Positions 60,812 to 64,000 of a DNA stretch of 64,000 nt are shown here, one piece after another. The notes below the pieces were generated by a model, which was given only the letters and a program-made list of their open reading frames with translations, was not told the DNA's origin and did no database searches. How positions within the stretch are numbered: position 1 is the first letter of the stretch; each line of letters begins with the position of its first letter. Source of the stretch: a candidate division KSB3 bacterium (GTDB taxonomy: Bacteria > Moduliflexota > Moduliflexia > Moduliflexales > Moduliflexaceae); assembly GCA_002748425.1 (NCBI GenBank), contig PDSJ01000021.1, positions 55,467 to 119,466 of the forward strand. Direction: 5' to 3'. The translations under genes and the position numbers were made by a program.

Positions 60812-63133
60812 TTATGAGCCCTCCGCAGTGATTTTCAGGTCGTCGCCGTCTTGACTGATAAGAGCCTTGCCACCGTGTTCGAGTTTGCCGAAAAGAATCT
60901 CCTCTGCCAAGGGCTGGCGGATCGTTTCCTGAATCAGGCGTGCCAGCGGACGCGCACCGTAACGTTCGTCGTAGCCATGTTCAGCGAGCCAGGAACGGGC
61001 GTCCGGCTCGAGAGTGATCTGAATCTGCTGTGAAGCAAGCTGTCCGCGTAATTCATCGATAAATTTCTCGACAATGTTTTCCATGATTTCCTGTGAGAGC
61101 CCGTGAAAATATACAATTTTCGTCAGACGATTCCGGAACTCCGGGCTGAAAAGGTGTTCGACAGCATGCCTTCCGGCAGAATCATCGATCTGTCGGTCGA
61201 AACCGATCGCGCGCCTGTCCATCTCGCGCGCTCCAGCGTTGGACGTCATCAGCAGCACCACATGACGGAAATCTGCTTCCCGACCGCTGTTATCGGTCAA
61301 TACAGCATGATCCATCACTTGCAGCAAAATGTCGAAAAGATCGATATGCGCTTTTTCGATTTCATCCAGCAACAGCACACAGTGCGGGTTTTTACGAATA
61401 GTTTCGGTCAGCAATCCGCCCTGATCATATCCGACATAGCCCGGAGGGGCACCGATTAGACGGGATACCGCGTGTTTCTCCATGTATTCGCTCATATCGA
61501 AGCGTTTAAAAGGCAGTCCCAGGCACAGAGCCAATTGTTTGGCAATCTCGGTCTTGCCAACACCCGTAGGGCCGGCAAAAAGGAACGCTCCGACCGGTTT
61601 GTCAGGCAGATTCAAACCGGCGCGCGCCAGCTTGATCGACGACACGACTGCCTCGATCGCCTCATCCTGTCCAAACACCTTACGAGTCATGCGTTTTCTA
61701 AGTTCCGCCAGTTGTTCGCGCTCGCTTTCACCGGCTTTCAGATCCGGAATGTTGGCAATCTCCGTCAGCACGTCTTCAATATCGTCAAGGTCGAGTGTCC
61801 GCTTTTGTGATGCCTGGTCTTGGATCTGATTCAAAGCGCCGGCTTCATCAATGACATCGATGGCCTTGTCCGGCAGAAAACGTTCGGCGATATGTTGAAA
61901 AGACAAACGGGCCGCGCCTTCCAGCGCCTGATCGGTATAGCGGACGCCGTGATAGTCTTCGAAACGGGGACGCAGGCCCTTCAGAATCGCAATCGAATCA
62001 TCCACCGAAGCTTCCGCAATATCGAGTTTCTGAAAACGGCGCACCAGAGCCTTATCATGTTCAAAATGCCGCCGGTATTCTTCATGAGTGGTGGTTCCGA
62101 TACAACGCAGATTGTCAGTATGCAGCGCACGTTTCAAAAAACCTGACGCATCTACCGAATTACCGCTCGTGGACCCAGCCCCGACGATCATATGGATTTC
62201 ATCCACAAAGAGTAGTGCTCCCAGACCAGAGGGCGCGTTGTCGTTATACTGCTTAATCAGCGTGAGAATGCCCTTCAATCGCTGCTCAAACTGACCCCGG
62301 AACTTTGTGCCTGCCAGCAGCGAGCCAATGTCCATCGCAAATATTTTTGCATCCCGGAGGATCTTCGGGACCTCGTTGCGTACAATTTTCTGAGCCAGAC
62401 CTTCCACAATTGCAGTTTTGCCGACTCCCGGCTCGCCGATGAGAAGCGGATTATGCTTCAAACGGCGGCAAAGCACCTGGATAATCCGCCGCAGTTCCCG
62501 GTCCCGTCCGATCAGGGGATCGAGTCTGTCCTGCTTGGCCAACTGGGTCAAGTCCACAGCAAAGGATTCAATCTGAAAAGCAGCCGACCTTGTTGCTCGA
62601 CGTTGATCGGATTCATCATCTTCGCCGAGTTCCCCAGAATTCTCGCCTGATGCCTTCACCCATTCATCATCTGAATCAATCCTGCCGTGAGAAAGCCAAC
62701 TCAGCACGTCGACCCGCGTAATCCCTTGTTTTTTAAGCAGATAGACGGCATGAGAATCCTGTTCCAGAAAAATCCCTGCAAGTAAATCACCGATTTCCAA
62801 TTCGGCTTTTCCAGAAGAACTGACTTGATTCACGGCCCGTTCCAGTACCCGACGAAATCCAAGCGTTTGGACCGACAGCAGCTCCGGCTCAGGACTGTCA
62901 TCATCCAGTGGTTTTTGCGGGACCGGCAATTCGGGGATCTGCTCGTGAAAAAAGTCCAGAAGCTCTTGCAGCAAGCTGTTGACATCGCCGCCGCATCCCC
63001 AGATAATCGTCTTGCCGTCCTCATGCTGCACAATCCCGTATAAGAGGTGCTCGACCGTAATATATTCATGCCGGCGTAAAATCGCTTCACGTACGGCTCC
63101 ATCGACAACCGTCTGCACGTCATGATGACTCAT
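60812..63133 (-). CDS. clpA: ATP-dependent Clp protease ATP-binding subunit ClpA
   Basis: About 773 residues from the ATG at 63133 (MSHHDVQTVVDGAV), the usual ClpA start; the ORF-track start at 63214 is a GTG 27 codons earlier. Clp-N domain with ITVEHLLYGIV, AAA-1 with GEPGVGKT, and AAA-2 with GPTGVGKT followed by FDMSEYMEKHAVSRLIGAPPGYVGY. The loop between contains the short ClpA-type linker rather than the ClpB middle coiled coil. ClpA unfolds substrates for ClpP; clpP is not in the window. It is just downstream of its adaptor gene clpS. Confidence 0.96.
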   Translation of the reverse strand: MSHHDVQTVVDGAVREAILRRHEYITVEHLLYGIVQHEDGKTIIWGCGGDVNSLLQELLDFFHEQIPELPVPQKPLDDDSPEPELLSVQTLGFRRVLERAVNQVSSSGKAELEIGDLLAGIFLEQDSHAVYLLKKQGITRVDVLSWLSHGRIDSDDEWVKASGENSGELGEDDESDQRRATRSAAFQIESFAVDLTQLAKQDRLDPLIGRDRELRRIIQVLCRRLKHNPLLIGEPGVGKTAIVEGLAQKIVRNEVPKILRDAKIFAMDIGSLLAGTKFRGQFEQRLKGILTLIKQYNDNAPSGLGALLFVDEIHMIVGAGSTSGNSVDASGFLKRALHTDNLRCIGTTTHEEYRRHFEHDKALVRRFQKLDIAEASVDDSIAILKGLRPRFEDYHGVRYTDQALEGAARLSFQHIAERFLPDKAIDVIDEAGALNQIQDQASQKRTLDLDDIEDVLTEIANIPDLKAGESEREQLAELRKRMTRKVFGQDEAIEAVVSSIKLARAGLNLPDKPVGAFLFAGPTGVGKTEIAKQLALCLGLPFKRFDMSEYMEKHAVSRLIGAPPGYVGYDQGGLLTETIRKNPHCVLLLDEIEKAHIDLFDILLQVMDHAVLTDNSGREADFRHVVLLMTSNAGAREMDRRAIGFDRQIDDSAGRHAVEHLFSPEFRNRLTKIVYFHGLSQEIMENIVEKFIDELRGQLASQQIQITLEPDARSWLAEHGYDERYGARPLARLIQETIRQPLAEEILFGKLEHGGKALISQDGDDLKITAEGS

Positions 63134-63225
63134 ATTTTGAACGTCCTGCACATAAAGCACCGTTGAATCACCGTGAAACCTTATACAGCATACAGCGAGT
63201 TCAACGTCAGTCACTTATGGTACTG

Positions 63226-63540
63226 TCACGCCGGCTCTGCGACACATTTGAGAGGATAATTGTGTTCCCGGGCAAGGGTGCGGGTCTGCATCACTTTGGT
63301 CTCTGCAATGTCCCGCGTATAGGTTCCTGCCACTCCTTTGCCTTTTTGATGAACGTCGAGCATGATCTTTTCTGCTGCAGCTCTGTTATGATGAAAAATG
63401 CGCTCCAAAATAAACACAACAAAGTCCATTGTGGTGTACTCATCGTTATACAGGACTACGTGGTATGCTGCAGGCTTTCTGGCATCAACGTCATCCTCGT
63501 TCAGGACGTCACTGCCGTATTCATAAGCGTATTCACTCAT
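63226..63540 (-). CDS. clpS: ATP-dependent Clp protease adaptor ClpS
   Basis: 104 residues. Typical ClpS motifs: YHVVLYNDEYTTMDFVVFILERIF with the N-degron pocket, and HQKGKGVAGTYTRDIAETKVMQ. ClpS delivers N-end rule substrates to ClpA and inhibits other ClpA use. The stop is followed within 92 bases by the clpA ATG on the same strand, the usual clpS-clpA order. The ribosome site is weak. Confidence 0.97.
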   Translation of the reverse strand: MSEYAYEYGSDVLNEDDVDARKPAAYHVVLYNDEYTTMDFVVFILERIFHHNRAAAEKIMLDVHQKGKGVAGTYTRDIAETKVMQTRTLAREHNYPLKCVAEPA

Positions 63541-63903
63541 ACTGATTTCGTCTCATACTGTTGACGTAATAGTAAGGACAACTTAGACAAAAAACCGTTG
63601 GCAGGCGATGGAAACGACGTCAAGGAAAAAAGAAAAAAGCTTGACAACGCGGCATCCACAGGAAACATATAGCCTGACTATCTCGCATTGTTATCATCAA
63701 ACGATCTTTTCAACACAAAAGACGCCAGTTGAATGCCAAACGATGCCTGCGACTTAGTGTTTTCGTAAAATGTGCAATGTGCCTGTGAACATGGCGCACT
63801 AACAAAACAGCCATTCCTGCGGCATGCCTGCCGTTTCCCGGGAATGGCTGAAGAATGTGGCCCGACGTCCTATATAGCAGACGAAACAGCCTGCGGTGAT
63901 AAT
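63541..63903. other. 363-bp intergenic region upstream of clpS
   Basis: No gene is seen. A minus-strand TTGACG near 63620 and a TACTAT/TATTAC stretch near 63570 may belong to a clpS promoter but do not make a canonical pair. Plus-strand TTGAC boxes occur at about 63561 and 63641 with no gene to serve within the window. A hairpin at 63808-63850 is listed separately. Confidence 0.35.
63808..63850 (-). terminator. Terminator-like hairpin after the truncated right-edge gene
   Basis: Outer arms cagccattcc (63808-63817) and ggaatggctg (63841-63850) pair over 10 bp, with a smaller ggca/tgcc hairpin inside the loop. On the minus strand it lies about 54 bases past the stop at 63904 and is followed by ttttgttag, so it could end that transcript. 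Confidence 0.6.
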
Positions 63904-64000
63904 TTATTCACTTGGGGCTTCTTTAATCATCTGAATAACATCCAGAGCAATGGAATTCGGGACTGGGAACGTGAGATTGTACTGCACGATTTTCCATTGG
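63904..64000 (-). CDS. C-terminal fragment of unidentified protein (runs off right edge)
   Basis: Not in the ORF track. The minus strand from the right edge is open for 31 codons to a TAA at 63904 and translates to QWKIVQYNLTFPVPNSIALD plus 11 further residues ending IKEAPSE. I do not recognise the family. Reading frame, codon use and the hairpin downstream suggest a real gene end. The start and bulk lie outside the window. Confidence 0.55.
   Translation of the reverse strand, partial: QWKIVQYNLTFPVPNSIALDVIQMIKEAPSE

Noticed and set aside
1-64000. CRISPR arrays, insertion sequences, prophage
   Set aside because: No regularly spaced repeats, transposase, integrase or phage structural genes could be found.

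Overview
The window (about half GC by eye) reads as chromosomal DNA from a Gram-negative, outer-membrane-bearing bacterium. It carries outer-membrane lipoproteins with lipoboxes, a CpoB/YbgF-like Tol-Pal protein, RlpA, a LolB-like lipoprotein and HtrA. Housekeeping genes are dense (mutL, ruvX, lon, ftsK, ftsH, clpA/clpS, pssA, moaC, tRNA-Val). I see no rRNA, integrase, transposase, phage gene or CRISPR array. Gene content resembles poorly cultured Gram-negative lineages: GldA/F/G-like ABC exporter, stand-alone short Pta, HerA with a separate HAS-barrel protein, and sugar ABC operons carrying MtaA/URO-D-like proteins. A candidate phylum such as KSB3/Modulibacterota would fit, but that placement is only inference.

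Layout. 1-2463 (-): GldG/GldF/GldA-like ABC operon, cut by the window edge. 3039-4040 (-): pta, followed by a perfect 27-bp inverted repeat. 4233-7330 (-): HAS-barrel protein, HerA translocase and a membrane coiled-coil protein. 7627-10522 (-): RarD-like permease and an ABC-F ATPase. 11236-13267: a YdjM-like membrane protein (+) and a Gfo/Idh/MocA dehydrogenase (-). 13657-15660 (+): a radical SAM enzyme fused to a ferredoxin-reductase-like flavin/NAD(P)H module, the most unusual gene in the window. 15720-24314: a glycine-zipper lipoprotein, moaC, a DnaJ-domain protein, mutL, tRNA-Val(CAC), ruvX, a prepilin-like membrane protein, rlpA and a zinc-ribbon membrane protein. 24356-32709 (-): M16C peptidase, YggS, and a unit of HtrA protease plus NtrC-type histidine kinase and regulator.

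33349-46724 (+): hsp20-lon, cpoB-like, metallophosphoesterase, TPR lipoprotein, LolB-like lipoprotein, ftsK, an orphan family-5 solute-binding protein, pssA and an AmmeMemoRadiSam-type radical SAM enzyme. 46785-52300 (-): an operon of MtaA/URO-D-like protein, sugar-type binding protein, two permeases and a UPF0597/L-cysteine desulfidase homologue, ending in a clear intrinsic terminator. 52389-55873 (-): nucleotide-sugar and glycosyltransferase cluster. 56026-59195 (-): ftsH and a TrhP-like U32 protein. 59430-60782 (+): lytic transglycosylase. 60812-63540 (-): clpS-clpA. 63904-64000 (-): the C-terminal end of an unidentified gene.

Together the genes stress envelope maintenance and protein quality control (Lon, FtsH, ClpAS, HtrA, M16C, Hsp20). 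Two catabolic or redox modules have no precedent known to me: the radical SAM-reductase fusion and the ABC/MtaA-like/UPF0597 operon. Many intergenic regions hold a strong CTTGAC(A/G) -35-like box with a weak -10.
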